Notes under the pieces: model-generated
Seen by the model: the letters and a program-made list of their open reading frames with translations, nothing else
Told to the model about the DNA's origin: nothing
Database searches by the model: none
Source of the DNA: a virus
IMG/VR virus record: IMGVR_UViG_3300021185_000988
Location: 1-31,540 of that record
Reading direction: 5' to 3' (one strand)
DNA: 31,540 nucleotides
Position numbers and translations under genes: made by a program
Shown: in pieces, positions 7,705 to 14,278 of the stretch
How the letters are laid out: each line of letters opens with the position of its first letter
How positions within the stretch are numbered: position 1 is the first letter of the stretch

Positions 7705-8707
7705 AGAAGCTTTAGATGTATTCTCGGAATACTATTATCCTCGTGCTAAATGGTTACAAGAGAATGTAAACTGGGGAAATCTAGATTATAAATGTGATGA
7801 AGCTGATAAAGCTGTCAATGATCCTTTAATGCAGACTATTGACATATATGATTGCTATACTCGTAATGCTGCTGGTTTCTCTAATGTACTTCAAGACTTA
7901 TGGTTTGGATCTAAGACTCCAAAATGGCGATGGCAGAATGAAGAACGCCGTGCACTTAACAAATCAAATGATTCTATTCAATGGAATTTAAAAACCTGGT
8001 TATATGTATTCTTATGTCATAGGATTATGGGATCAGGTGCGTCATTCGAAAATGATCATGGATATCGTAATAATGTAATACAATTCTGGGGTAGATTTGA
8101 AACTATTGATGAGATGGCAAACGATCTTGTATTCAATAAAAAGCAAGGGAAGTCAATGTTCACGTCCATTGGCAACCAACCACCTGCGCCAAAAAAAGGT
8201 ACATCTAATGTAGATTTTATGACGCGTGAATTACCAACTTTGATAAATAATTTCACAGAATGGTTACAAAAGGAAACCCGTGGTCATAAAGATATTGTTG
8301 ATTATCTTAATGGCTATAACAAAGAAGTAGGCCACCGAAAATTTAATTTCGTGTACGCTGCCTTTTCTATGGATTGCTCTGATTACTTCCCTCAATATGT
8401 TAATGTAGATAGCCATACCTATTTAGGAAACAATGCTGTCCGCTGTATGAAAAGGCTCTCAACAGGGTGGAAACCAGACGACTTTATGAACCTGCTGGTA
8501 GAACGTACCGGTGGAAAAGCAAAAGACCTTGAAGATGTGATGTGTGACTTTGTTCGCTTTGGTCAAAACTATGTACCTCGTGGTAATGGTACATTTGATC
8601 ATGTATCTGCAGACCTGATGAATGCTTCAGGCTGGGAATCAGGATGGGAACAAAGACAAGGTACACCGCCAGAAAAGGGTGTACAACTCGATGAATTTAT
8701 GGTATAA
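7682..8707 (+). CDS. Putative base-hypermodification transferase (resembles AADT / aGPT-PPlase family), 341 aa
   Basis: Helical protein that resembles the family called alpha-glutamyl/putrescinyl-thymine pyrophosphorylase, later amino acid:DNA transferase (AADT), as I remember its pattern. Points of similarity: a helix-rich N-terminus with YTRNAAGFSNVL, LCHRIMGSGASF at 111-122, SMFTSIGNQPPAP at 158-170, FVYAAFSMDCSDYFP (223-237), YLGNNAVRCMKRL (247-259) and DLEDVMCDFVRF (282-293), the last like the DxEHxLCEFxKY signature of the family. Known members attach amino acids to activated hydroxymethyluracil in DNA. Here it follows dCMP hydroxymethylase and a PLP enzyme. The gene ends inside promoter P3. 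It could instead be a diverged HhH DNA glycosylase-like protein; similarity is from memory and needs a profile search. Confidence 0.45.
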   Translation: MKKQWLNEEALDVFSEYYYPRAKWLQENVNWGNLDYKCDEADKAVNDPLMQTIDIYDCYTRNAAGFSNVLQDLWFGSKTPKWRWQNEERRALNKSNDSIQWNLKTWLYVFLCHRIMGSGASFENDHGYRNNVIQFWGRFETIDEMANDLVFNKKQGKSMFTSIGNQPPAPKKGTSNVDFMTRELPTLINNFTEWLQKETRGHKDIVDYLNGYNKEVGHRKFNFVYAAFSMDCSDYFPQYVNVDSHTYLGNNAVRCMKRLSTGWKPDDFMNLLVERTGGKAKDLEDVMCDFVRFGQNYVPRGNGTFDHVSADLMNASGWESGWEQRQGTPPEKGVQLDEFMV

Positions 8708-8708
8708 T
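8680..8708 (+). promoter_or_regulatory. Early-type promoter P3 (uvsX)
   Basis: TGTACA 8680-8685, 17-base spacer ending in ATGG, TATAAT 8703-8708; predicted start near 8715, followed by AGGAG and the uvsX ATG at 8738. It lies in the last codons of the preceding gene, whose GTA TAA end is part of the -10 box. Confidence 0.85.
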
Positions 8709-8737
8709 ATACCTAATGAAACTTATAGGAGAAATAT

Positions 8738-9811
8738 ATGTCTGTAATGGATAGACTAAAGAAGAATTCGAAAATCAAGGGTACAGACATCCTTGCTAAC
8801 TCGAAGATCTTCTCACAACAGGACTTTGCAAGTACGCCAGTCCCAATGATTAATGTGGCTCTATCAGGCGATCCTGATGGTGGTCTAGGCTCTGGGCTAA
8901 CGGTCCTTGCTGGTCCATCAAAGCACTTTAAGACTTCATTTGCTTTGCTTATGGCAGCAGCATATATGAACAAGCACAAAGATGCTATTATGTTATTTTA
9001 TGATTCAGAGTTTGGTTCACCTCAAACATACTTCGAATCATTTGGCATTGATACATCACGTATCTTGCATACACCTATCACTGATGTTGAAAAGCTTAAG
9101 TTTGATCTAGTATCTCAACTTGAAGCTATTGAGAAAGATGATCGTGTAATTATCGTAATCGATTCTATTGGTAACCTTGCTTCTAAGAAAGAATTAGAAG
9201 ATGCTATTAATGAGAAATCAGTTGCTGATATGTCTCGTGCAAAAGCACTCAAAGGTTTGTTCCGTATGGTTACGCCATATCTTACAATGAAGAATATCCC
9301 TTTACTTGCTATCAATCATACTTACAAAGAGATTGGTTTGTTTCCAAAGGATATCGTTGGTGGTGGTACAGGTATTTACTATTCAGCTGATAACATCTGG
9401 ATTCTTGGTCGTCAACAACAAAAGACTGGTACAGAGATTAAAGGTTATAACTTTATTATCAATGTTGAGAAATCACGTTTTGTTAAAGAGAAATCTAAGA
9501 TTCCGGTATCTGTAACATGGGATGGTGGCATTGAACGTTACAGCGGTTTACTTGATATTGCAATGCACGGTAACTTTGTTGCTAAACCTTCTAATGGATG
9601 GTATTGTAGAGTTAATCAAGAAACTGGTGTCCTTGAAGATCCTAAATGCCGTGAGAAAGAAACACTGACTAAAGAGTTCTGGGAACCTATCTTCGCAGAA
9701 ACTAATCTTAAAGAATACATTAAGTCACATTATACCATTGGATTAAAATCAATGCTTGGTGAAGATGTTGATGTATTTAGCGATGTACAATCGGAGACAA
9801 CCAGTGTATAA
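8738..9811 (+). CDS. uvsX: UvsX, RecA-like recombinase
   Basis: ATP-dependent strand-exchange protein for recombination-dependent replication and repair. It matches T4 UvsX along its length (357 versus about 390 aa): PMINVALSG, Walker A GPSKHFKT at 59-66, LFYDSEFG, Walker B VIIVIDSIGN around 137-146, SKKELEDAINEK, INHTYKE and VGGGTG (DNA-binding loop region), and NVEKSR. The C-terminal acidic tail is shorter than in T4 but still acidic (GEDVDVFSDVQ). Expressed from P3; AGGAG precedes the start. It is followed directly by the putative gene 40 and gene 41, the T4 gene order. Confidence 0.97.
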   Translation: MSVMDRLKKNSKIKGTDILANSKIFSQQDFASTPVPMINVALSGDPDGGLGSGLTVLAGPSKHFKTSFALLMAAAYMNKHKDAIMLFYDSEFGSPQTYFESFGIDTSRILHTPITDVEKLKFDLVSQLEAIEKDDRVIIVIDSIGNLASKKELEDAINEKSVADMSRAKALKGLFRMVTPYLTMKNIPLLAINHTYKEIGLFPKDIVGGGTGIYYSADNIWILGRQQQKTGTEIKGYNFIINVEKSRFVKEKSKIPVSVTWDGGIERYSGLLDIAMHGNFVAKPSNGWYCRVNQETGVLEDPKCREKETLTKEFWEPIFAETNLKEYIKSHYTIGLKSMLGEDVDVFSDVQSETTSV

Positions 9812-9812
9812 T
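9784..9812 (+). promoter_or_regulatory. Early-type promoter P10 at the uvsX/40 junction
   Basis: TGTACA 9784-9789, 17-base spacer ending in AGTG, TATAAT 9807-9812 (TGTATAAT). Predicted start near 9819, which is inside the putative gene 40 coding region, so this promoter would supply gene 41 and downstream genes rather than gene 40 from its GTG start. Confidence 0.7.
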
Positions 9813-10157
9813 GTAACCACAAATGATTATAAATTCGTTGAACGTGCTGATGACGACTTTTATACTGTTGAGCTTACTACCGGCGATTGGGCTGGTACTA
9901 AGTATCAATATGGTAAAGTAAGCGCTAAGATTGAAGAAATCAATGATGATGAAGATGGTATTGCAAGGCTAAACTTTATGTGGACGCTAATTGAAGGTGA
10001 TGAAGATCTTGCCGAGAATCCTGCCTTTCAAGACTATATAGGTAAAGTATTGCAAAACATTTTAGAAGATGCTTTTGACAGTGGTAATTATAAGATAGGA
10101 AATGATGATGATAGCAAACGTACCGACAACGATTCTGCGGAACCTATTAACCAATGA
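9804..10157 (+). CDS. 40: Putative head vertex assembly chaperone (gp40 position), 117 aa
   Basis: Acidic small protein between uvsX and 41, the place of T4 gene 40, which encodes a head vertex assembly factor. The pattern FYTVELTTGDWAGTKYQYG and then FQDYIGKVLQNILE fits what I recall of marine T4-like homologues. GTG 9804 is the likely start: GGAGA at 9793-9797 is spaced six bases from it, while the longer in-frame TTG at 9756 lies deep in uvsX. It overlaps uvsX by 8 bases and gene 41 by 56 bases. The function call rests mainly on synteny. Confidence 0.55.
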   Translation: MYNVTTNDYKFVERADDDFYTVELTTGDWAGTKYQYGKVSAKIEEINDDEDGIARLNFMWTLIEGDEDLAENPAFQDYIGKVLQNILEDAFDSGNYKIGNDDDSKRTDNDSAEPINQ

Positions 10158-11487
10158 TGAGTTTACCCGTAAAACTATTCCTTTCTTAAAGAAAGAATAT
10201 TTTGAGGGTGCACAGCGGTTCGTATTTGATGAAATATTAAAGTTTGTTAGTAAGTATAACAAACTGCCAACCCCTGAAGCGTTGTCTATTGAATTAGATA
10301 ACGCTAATCTTCCTGAGCAAACACATATTCAAGCTCATGAAGTTGTAGATAGTATTAAGGAGTTCGTCCCAGATGATATGGGTTGGCTCCTTGAATCATG
10401 TGAAAAGTGGTGTCAGGATCGAGCAATCTATCTTGCCATCATGAAGTCGATTGAAATTATTGATGGTCGTGATGAGAAACAGACAAAGAATGCTTTGCCT
10501 GAAATCTTATCTGACGCTCTTGCCGTTTCATTCGATACTAACATCGGCCACGACTATGTCGGTAACGCTGATGCTCGGTATGACTTTTATCATACTGCTG
10601 AAGAAAAATTGCCTTTTGATCTTGATAAGTTTAATCTTATTACAAAAGGTGGTTTACCGAAGAAAAGCCTAAACATCGCCCTTGCTGGTACCGGTGTTGG
10701 TAAATCTTTATATATGTGTCACTGTGCTGCTGGTGCATTGACCGATGGTAAAAACGTTCTTTATCTGACCATGGAAATGTCAGAAGAAAGAATAGCTGAA
10801 CGTATTGATGCTAACTTGTTTAACGTGCCTATTGATCAACTTGAAAATCTATCGAAAGATATGTTTCATAATAAAGTAAACAAGATCGCATCCAAGACTT
10901 CAGGCCAATTGATTATTAAAGAATATCCAACTGGTTCTGCGCATGTCGGCCATTTCCGTGCATTGCTCAATGAACTTAAACTCAAAAAAGACTTTGCACC
11001 GGATATTATATTTATTGATTACTTGAACATCTGTGCATCGTCTCGTATAAAAGGATTAAGTGGCGGTGTCAATACGTATTCCCTCATCAAATCTATTGCA
11101 GAAGAGATTCGCGGACTTGCAGTCGAATACAACGTGCCCGTTGTATCAGCGACTCAGACAACTAGAACAGGATATGGATCGAGTGATGTCGGTCTCGAAG
11201 ACACGTCTGAATCATTCGGATTACCTGCTACAGCTGATCTTATGTTCGCCCTCATCTCAAACGAAGAACTCGAAGGACTAAATCAAATACTTGTTAAGCA
11301 GCTTAAAAATCGTTATAACGATCCTGGTATTAACAAAAGATTTATAGTTGGAGTTGATAGATCAAAGATGCGACTGTATGATGTAGAAGATTCTGCGCAG
11401 AATATATCTGACGCGGGTCAAGATTCTGCGCCAATAAATACATTTGGTAACAGAGAAAAGAAAGATTATGGAGATTTTAAAGTATGA
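10102..11487 (+). CDS. 41: Replicative DNA helicase gp41 (DnaB family)
   Basis: Hexameric 5'-3' helicase of the replisome. Residues 1-150 form the DnaB-type N-terminal domain; the RecA-like motor follows, with Walker A AGTGVGKS at 195-202, LTMEMSEERIAERI (222-235), Walker B DIIFIDYLNI at 301-310, and the Q-containing VVSATQTTRTG sensor. Length (461 aa) is close to T4 gp41 (about 475). The start could be any of three consecutive ATG codons at 10102-10110. The last residues are charged, as expected for the tail that contacts primase or polymerase partners (inference). Confidence 0.97.
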   Translation: MMMIANVPTTILRNLLTNDEFTRKTIPFLKKEYFEGAQRFVFDEILKFVSKYNKLPTPEALSIELDNANLPEQTHIQAHEVVDSIKEFVPDDMGWLLESCEKWCQDRAIYLAIMKSIEIIDGRDEKQTKNALPEILSDALAVSFDTNIGHDYVGNADARYDFYHTAEEKLPFDLDKFNLITKGGLPKKSLNIALAGTGVGKSLYMCHCAAGALTDGKNVLYLTMEMSEERIAERIDANLFNVPIDQLENLSKDMFHNKVNKIASKTSGQLIIKEYPTGSAHVGHFRALLNELKLKKDFAPDIIFIDYLNICASSRIKGLSGGVNTYSLIKSIAEEIRGLAVEYNVPVVSATQTTRTGYGSSDVGLEDTSESFGLPATADLMFALISNEELEGLNQILVKQLKNRYNDPGINKRFIVGVDRSKMRLYDVEDSAQNISDAGQDSAPINTFGNREKKDYGDFKV

Positions 11488-11669
11488 ATGACGAAGGACC
11501 TTTTACTGCAGAAGCAAATCGCAGGCCGAAAAAAGCTATAAAACGTAAAATTATAACATATGAAGAAGTAGATGCTGGAGTAAAGATTACTACAGTAAGT
11601 CGACGATATTATGAAAGCGGTGATTACCATGATAATATGTCTACTGAAATTTTACCCTTGAATAAATAG
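11484..11669 (+). CDS. Hypothetical protein, 61 aa
   Basis: Small basic protein coupled to gene 41 by an ATGA overlap. I do not recognise it. The first 25 residues are rich in Arg, Lys and Pro (NRRPKKAIKRK), followed by ITYEEVDAGVKITTVSRRYYESGDY, which looks like a short beta segment. No membrane segment. Its end, TTGAATAAATAG, contains a late-promoter-like AATAAATA sequence. Confidence 0.6.
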   Translation: MNDEGPFTAEANRRPKKAIKRKIITYEEVDAGVKITTVSRRYYESGDYHDNMSTEILPLNK

Positions 11670-11678
11670 GAATAGATC

Positions 11679-12365
11679 ATGCAAGCTAAATTAGTCGCAC
11701 ATACTCAACTCACACATAGGATTCATGCAGGTGAACGTGACCACAACGGATTGGATAACATCCAGGACCTCATCGCTTATTGCGCCCGTGTCTCAAACCC
11801 GAAAAATCAAGCTAACACCAAGACAACTCCAAAGTTACTTGACTATCTCATCGAACATAAACACTGGTCACCATTCGAAATGGCAAGTGCAACAATCGAA
11901 GTTAACACAACCCGAGACATTGCAAGGCAACTATTACGTCATAGAAGCTTCAGCTTCCAAGAGTTTTCTCAGCGGTATGCTGACATACGCGATCTTAGTG
12001 ACTCTGTTGTAATTCGTAAAGCACGTCTACAAGATTTAAAGAATAGACAGAATAGTGTAATTACAGATGATACTTCCCTTCATGTACAATGGGAACAACA
12101 TCAACGTAATATTTGGCACACTGCTATGCAAGCCTATGAGTGGGCAATTGATAACGGCATTGCTAAAGAACAAGCAAGGGCTGTTTTACCTGAAGGTAAT
12201 ACACCTTCTCGTTTATATGTTAACGGTACTATTAGATCATGGATTCATTATTGTGAACTTAGATCTTCTAATGGTACACAACTAGAGCATATGGTTCTGG
12301 CTAAAGAGATTGCAACAGCAATCGGCCAGATCTATCCAAAATTGTTAGATTTCACACAGGAGTAA
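11679..12365 (+). CDS. thyX: ThyX, FAD-dependent thymidylate synthase
   Basis: Makes dTMP from dUMP using FAD, NADPH and methylenetetrahydrofolate. The ThyX signature RHRxxSxxExSxRY is present at residues 87-100 (RHRSFSFQEFSQRY). Other conserved blocks are HWSPFEMASATIEV, EQARAVLPEG and NGTIRSWIHYCELRSS followed by QLEH. Length 228 aa is typical. It completes a dCMP deaminase-to-dTMP route with the enzyme at 5387. T4 uses ThyA (Td) instead; ThyX is common in marine T4-like phages. An AGGA precedes the ATG. Confidence 0.97.
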   Translation: MQAKLVAHTQLTHRIHAGERDHNGLDNIQDLIAYCARVSNPKNQANTKTTPKLLDYLIEHKHWSPFEMASATIEVNTTRDIARQLLRHRSFSFQEFSQRYADIRDLSDSVVIRKARLQDLKNRQNSVITDDTSLHVQWEQHQRNIWHTAMQAYEWAIDNGIAKEQARAVLPEGNTPSRLYVNGTIRSWIHYCELRSSNGTQLEHMVLAKEIATAIGQIYPKLLDFTQE

Positions 12366-12369
12366 ATTA

Positions 12370-12588
12370 ATGGGTAAAAGACTTAGTACACATGAATCTG
12401 AACAAGGCAAAGGATATGCCGAAGTTCATTTTGATTTTAAAGAAGAACTAGCCTATATTAAATACTTTGATAATCACTCTAAGCAATTCTTTATAGAAGA
12501 GTTTCCAGGTAAAACAGTTAGATATGCAGAAGATGCTGCAGAGAACTGGGCTTTAGGTATTAAGAAGCTTGAACCAAAACTTCATTAA
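12370..12588 (+). CDS. Hypothetical protein, 72 aa
   Basis: I do not recognise this protein, which lies four bases after thyX and is probably co-translated (GGAGTAAATTAATG covers its SD). It alternates charged and aromatic residues (YAEVHFDF, LAYIKYFDNHSKQFFIEEFPG), suggesting a small beta-rich fold, then a helix (AEDAAENWALGIKKLEP). No membrane segment or metal motif. Conserved-looking, function unknown. Confidence 0.7.
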   Translation: MGKRLSTHESEQGKGYAEVHFDFKEELAYIKYFDNHSKQFFIEEFPGKTVRYAEDAAENWALGIKKLEPKLH

Positions 12589-12609
12589 TACTGTAACATA
12601 AATGTCACA

Positions 12610-12650
12610 AATTTAGTCTATTTGTAAAAAAAATGCAAATAGACTAAATT
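12610..12650 (+). repeat. Perfect 15-bp inverted repeat upstream of P4
   Basis: AATTTAGTCTATTTG (12610-12624) pairs perfectly with CAAATAGACTAAATT (12636-12650); the 11-base loop is mostly A. No U-run follows, so it is not a standard intrinsic terminator. It ends six bases before the -35 box of P4. It may be an RNA 3'-end or processing structure for the uvsX-thyX transcript. Confidence 0.7.
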
Positions 12651-12655
12651 AACTG

Positions 12656-12684
12656 TGTACATATGCATCCATACGTGGTATATT
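12656..12684 (+). promoter_or_regulatory. Early-type promoter P4
   Basis: TGTACA 12656-12661, 17-base spacer ending in CGTGG, TATATT 12679-12684 (one mismatch to TATAAT). Drives the small-gene block 12721-14205. The upstream sequence CTAAATTAACTGTGTACAT is repeated exactly at P5. Confidence 0.8.
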
Positions 12685-12720
12685 GGTATCAAGAGATGAA
12701 AACAGTATGGAGACTATATT

Positions 12721-13062
12721 ATGATTACGATTCACCAAATTCAGTTAACTAGCGATCAAATCGATGCCGTAAACGCTGGCGAAACTGTACCAGCATTTGA
12801 AACAAAAAACAAATTGTCTATCTTCGGTGCTGACAGATTTGACTCAAGCATGTTCTCAATGTTTACTGAAGCTTATACAGTAGCAACTACTCGTTTAGAG
12901 CAAGCTTTTGAATGGACTAACCTTTGGAATAGACAAGATATGGTTGAAGCAATTGGCGATCGTAACCATAGTTCTTCTGTAGGCGATATCTTTGAATTGA
13001 ATGGAGAATTCTTTCTTTGTTCAAATATTGGTTTTAAACAAATTAAAGTGGAGGCAGTATAA
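12721..13062 (+). CDS. Hypothetical early protein, 113 aa
   Basis: First gene after P4; ATG 12721 follows TATGGAGAC. I do not recognise it with confidence. The N-terminus is hydrophilic and mixed, the centre is aromatic and probably helical (FTEAYTVATTRLEQAFEWTNLWN), and the end (SSSVGDIFELNGEFFLCSNIGFKQI) resembles the small beta-hairpin module, SxSVGDxx...GF, found at the end of several phage and plasmid proteins of unknown function. Probably an early host-interaction protein, from position only. Confidence 0.65.
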   Translation: MITIHQIQLTSDQIDAVNAGETVPAFETKNKLSIFGADRFDSSMFSMFTEAYTVATTRLEQAFEWTNLWNRQDMVEAIGDRNHSSSVGDIFELNGEFFLCSNIGFKQIKVEAV

Positions 13063-13376
13063 TGTACGTTATTTCAACTCAAACTCTTGAAAACTATGGT
13101 GCTCACAGTGAAGACGGTAAGCACTCAAGCGGTAACGCTTATTGGAAATTTAAAGGCGGTAACGACTATATCGTTTCTACTTTAGACCGTATACAGGATG
13201 CTGCAGCATTTGTTGCTGCCTTGTGTATGGAAAACGATATCTCCTATAAGGAGTTTCCTGTTACTTTCAGATCATATGATGAATGGAAGGAAGAGCTAGG
13301 CAAACTATCGCCTGAATACGCTGAATTTTTAGAGAGCAATGCCATACGTGTATCTCCTGGAAAGGAAGCTGCATGA
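13062..13376 (+). CDS. Hypothetical early protein, 104 aa
   Basis: Starts on the stop of the previous gene (TAATG) with GGAGG just upstream. I do not recognise it as a named family, though the opening YVISTQTLENYGAH and WKFKGGNDYIVS looks like a conserved phage pattern. The second half is helical (DAAAFVAALCMEN; SYDEWKEELGKLSPEYAEFLES). Soluble; no catalytic motif visible. Confidence 0.65.
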   Translation: MYVISTQTLENYGAHSEDGKHSSGNAYWKFKGGNDYIVSTLDRIQDAAAFVAALCMENDISYKEFPVTFRSYDEWKEELGKLSPEYAEFLESNAIRVSPGKEAA

Positions 13377-13567
13377 TCCTACAGGATTATTGGCAAGAAA
13401 TATCTTTATTGATATTTTTTGTCATTGCACTGCGCCAGCATGGAAGAATGGCGTTTAGAGACGGCCTCAAAGATGGGGCCGACATTACTTTAGATATGCT
13501 AGAAAAGGAGCGTATTATATCAATCAACGATGAAGGTGAAATAACCGGAGTCTGTGAAAGGGAATAA
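13373..13567 (+). CDS. Small membrane protein, 64 aa
   Basis: One predicted N-terminal membrane segment (about residues 8-21, ISLLIFFVIALR) followed by a charged, cytoplasm-type tail (KDGADITLDMLEKERIISINDEGEITG). It overlaps the preceding gene by four bases and the following one by one base. First of three consecutive small membrane-protein genes in the P4 transcript. Function unknown; candidates are superinfection exclusion, anti-defence or membrane modification, by position and type only. Confidence 0.6.
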   Translation: MILQDYWQEISLLIFFVIALRQHGRMAFRDGLKDGADITLDMLEKERIISINDEGEITGVCERE

Positions 13568-13860
13568 TGAAAAAATTTATTATAAATAACTGGGAAGTTG
13601 TAATGGATCACAGTAAGAATCCATTAAGCAATATTCAGGATCTACGAGTTAGACATATGGTAATGCAGATTCTTGCATGGATGTGGTGTCTAATATTTAC
13701 AATGATGACTGGTACATGGATGTATTTAGGAGTCAATGTTTTGTTTCACGCGTTGCTATTAGGCGGTGTGTGTATAACTGTTGGCATGTTTGAAACGGCA
13801 AAGCGTCGTCCAGATATGTTTCGTGCAAATTCACGTGGTCCAGGTGGTGAACATGAGTAA
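13567..13860 (+). CDS. Two-span membrane protein, 97 aa
   Basis: Two predicted membrane segments (about residues 33-52, MVMQILAWMWCLIFTMMTG, and 55-76, YLGVNVLFHALLLGGVCITVG) with a basic C-terminal tail ending RRPDMFRANSRGPGGEHE. AAAGGGA precedes ATG 13567. An in-frame ATG at 13603 has GGGAAG before it and a TATAAATA box at 13581-13588 upstream, so a shorter late form is conceivable. Size and topology recall T4 Imm-type exclusion proteins, but I see no sequence match. Confidence 0.6.
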   Translation: MKKFIINNWEVVMDHSKNPLSNIQDLRVRHMVMQILAWMWCLIFTMMTGTWMYLGVNVLFHALLLGGVCITVGMFETAKRRPDMFRANSRGPGGEHE

Positions 13861-13987
13861 TGAACCTTATCATAATAAGGGTGTTGGATTAGCATTCCTT
13901 ATTATAGCAATAACTATGATAGGCATTCCTATTATTATAGGAGTTAGTATGGGTTGGTTTAATTTGTTTGGTATTTTAGGGCTATAA
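13853..13987 (+). CDS. Membrane miniprotein, 44 aa
   Basis: A 44-residue protein starting at ATG 13853, preceded by AGGTGG, inside the end of the previous gene. Almost the whole chain after residue 10 is hydrophobic (LAFLIIAITMIGIPIIIGVSMG, split by a Pro-Gly region), so one long or two short membrane spans. A longer in-frame reading from 13781 is out of phase with the neighbouring gene's coding and unlikely. Third member of the membrane miniprotein run. Confidence 0.6.
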   Translation: MSNEPYHNKGVGLAFLIIAITMIGIPIIIGVSMGWFNLFGILGL

Positions 13988-14004
13988 ATCAAAAGGATAT
14001 AATA

Positions 14005-14205
14005 ATGAAAGAACAACTAGTTAAAGCAGCTAAAATGCATGCTGAAGGAGAGCTCGAACGGGCAAAAACTAATATCATGGTTTACATGAACCACTCAGTT
14101 GGTATTGGTGAGCATAGCGATATTGTAGAAGCTATTCAAGAAGAACTTGATAAGATGGCTGCTTCTGAAGATCGAATTGATATGCTCCATAAATATTTTA
14201 GCTAA
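14005..14205 (+). CDS. Conserved small phage protein, 66 aa
   Basis: Helical soluble protein. The pattern MKEQLVKAAKMHAEGEL, then YMNHSVGIGEHSDIVEAIQEELDKMA and ML.KYF is one I associate with a small protein found widely in marine T4-like phages, of unknown function. AAAGGATATAATA precedes the ATG. Last gene of the P4 block; its stop lies in a short inverted repeat (14197-14213) directly upstream of P5. Confidence 0.75.
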   Translation: MKEQLVKAAKMHAEGELERAKTNIMVYMNHSVGIGEHSDIVEAIQEELDKMAASEDRIDMLHKYFS

Positions 14206-14213
14206 AAGCTAAA
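14197..14213 (+). repeat. 7-bp inverted repeat upstream of P5
   Basis: TTTAGCT (14197-14203) pairs with AGCTAAA (14207-14213) over a three-base loop. It holds the stop codon of the preceding gene and ends eight bases before the -35 box of P5, the same placement as the 15-bp repeat before P4. Confidence 0.5.
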
Positions 14214-14220
14214 TTAACTG

Positions 14221-14249
14221 TGTACATTCTCTTTTTTATGTGGTATAAT
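14221..14249 (+). promoter_or_regulatory. Early-type promoter P5
   Basis: TGTACA 14221-14226, 17-base spacer ending in TGTGG, TATAAT 14244-14249. Predicted start near 14256, then AAGGAGAGAG and the ATG at 14279. Preceded by the same 19-base block as P4. Confidence 0.87.
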
Positions 14250-14278
14250 GTTTACATAATATCATAAGGAGAGAGAAA

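Noticed and set aside
11661-11668. AATAAATA just before thyX as a late promoter
   Set aside because: One mismatch to consensus, overlapping coding and stop of the previous gene, no hairpin; thyX is expected early. It is only noted as similar to the sequence at 27231.
13034-13063. TATAAT near 13058 as a further early promoter
   Set aside because: The hexamer 17 bases upstream is TAAACA and there is no TG before the -10 box; it fits poorly with the ten accepted sites.
14227-14276. TTCTCT/AGAGAA pairing between the P5 spacer and the SD of the 14279 gene as a fourth RBS switch
   Set aside because: Only about six pairs, in purine/pyrimidine-rich sequence; much weaker than the three accepted hairpins.
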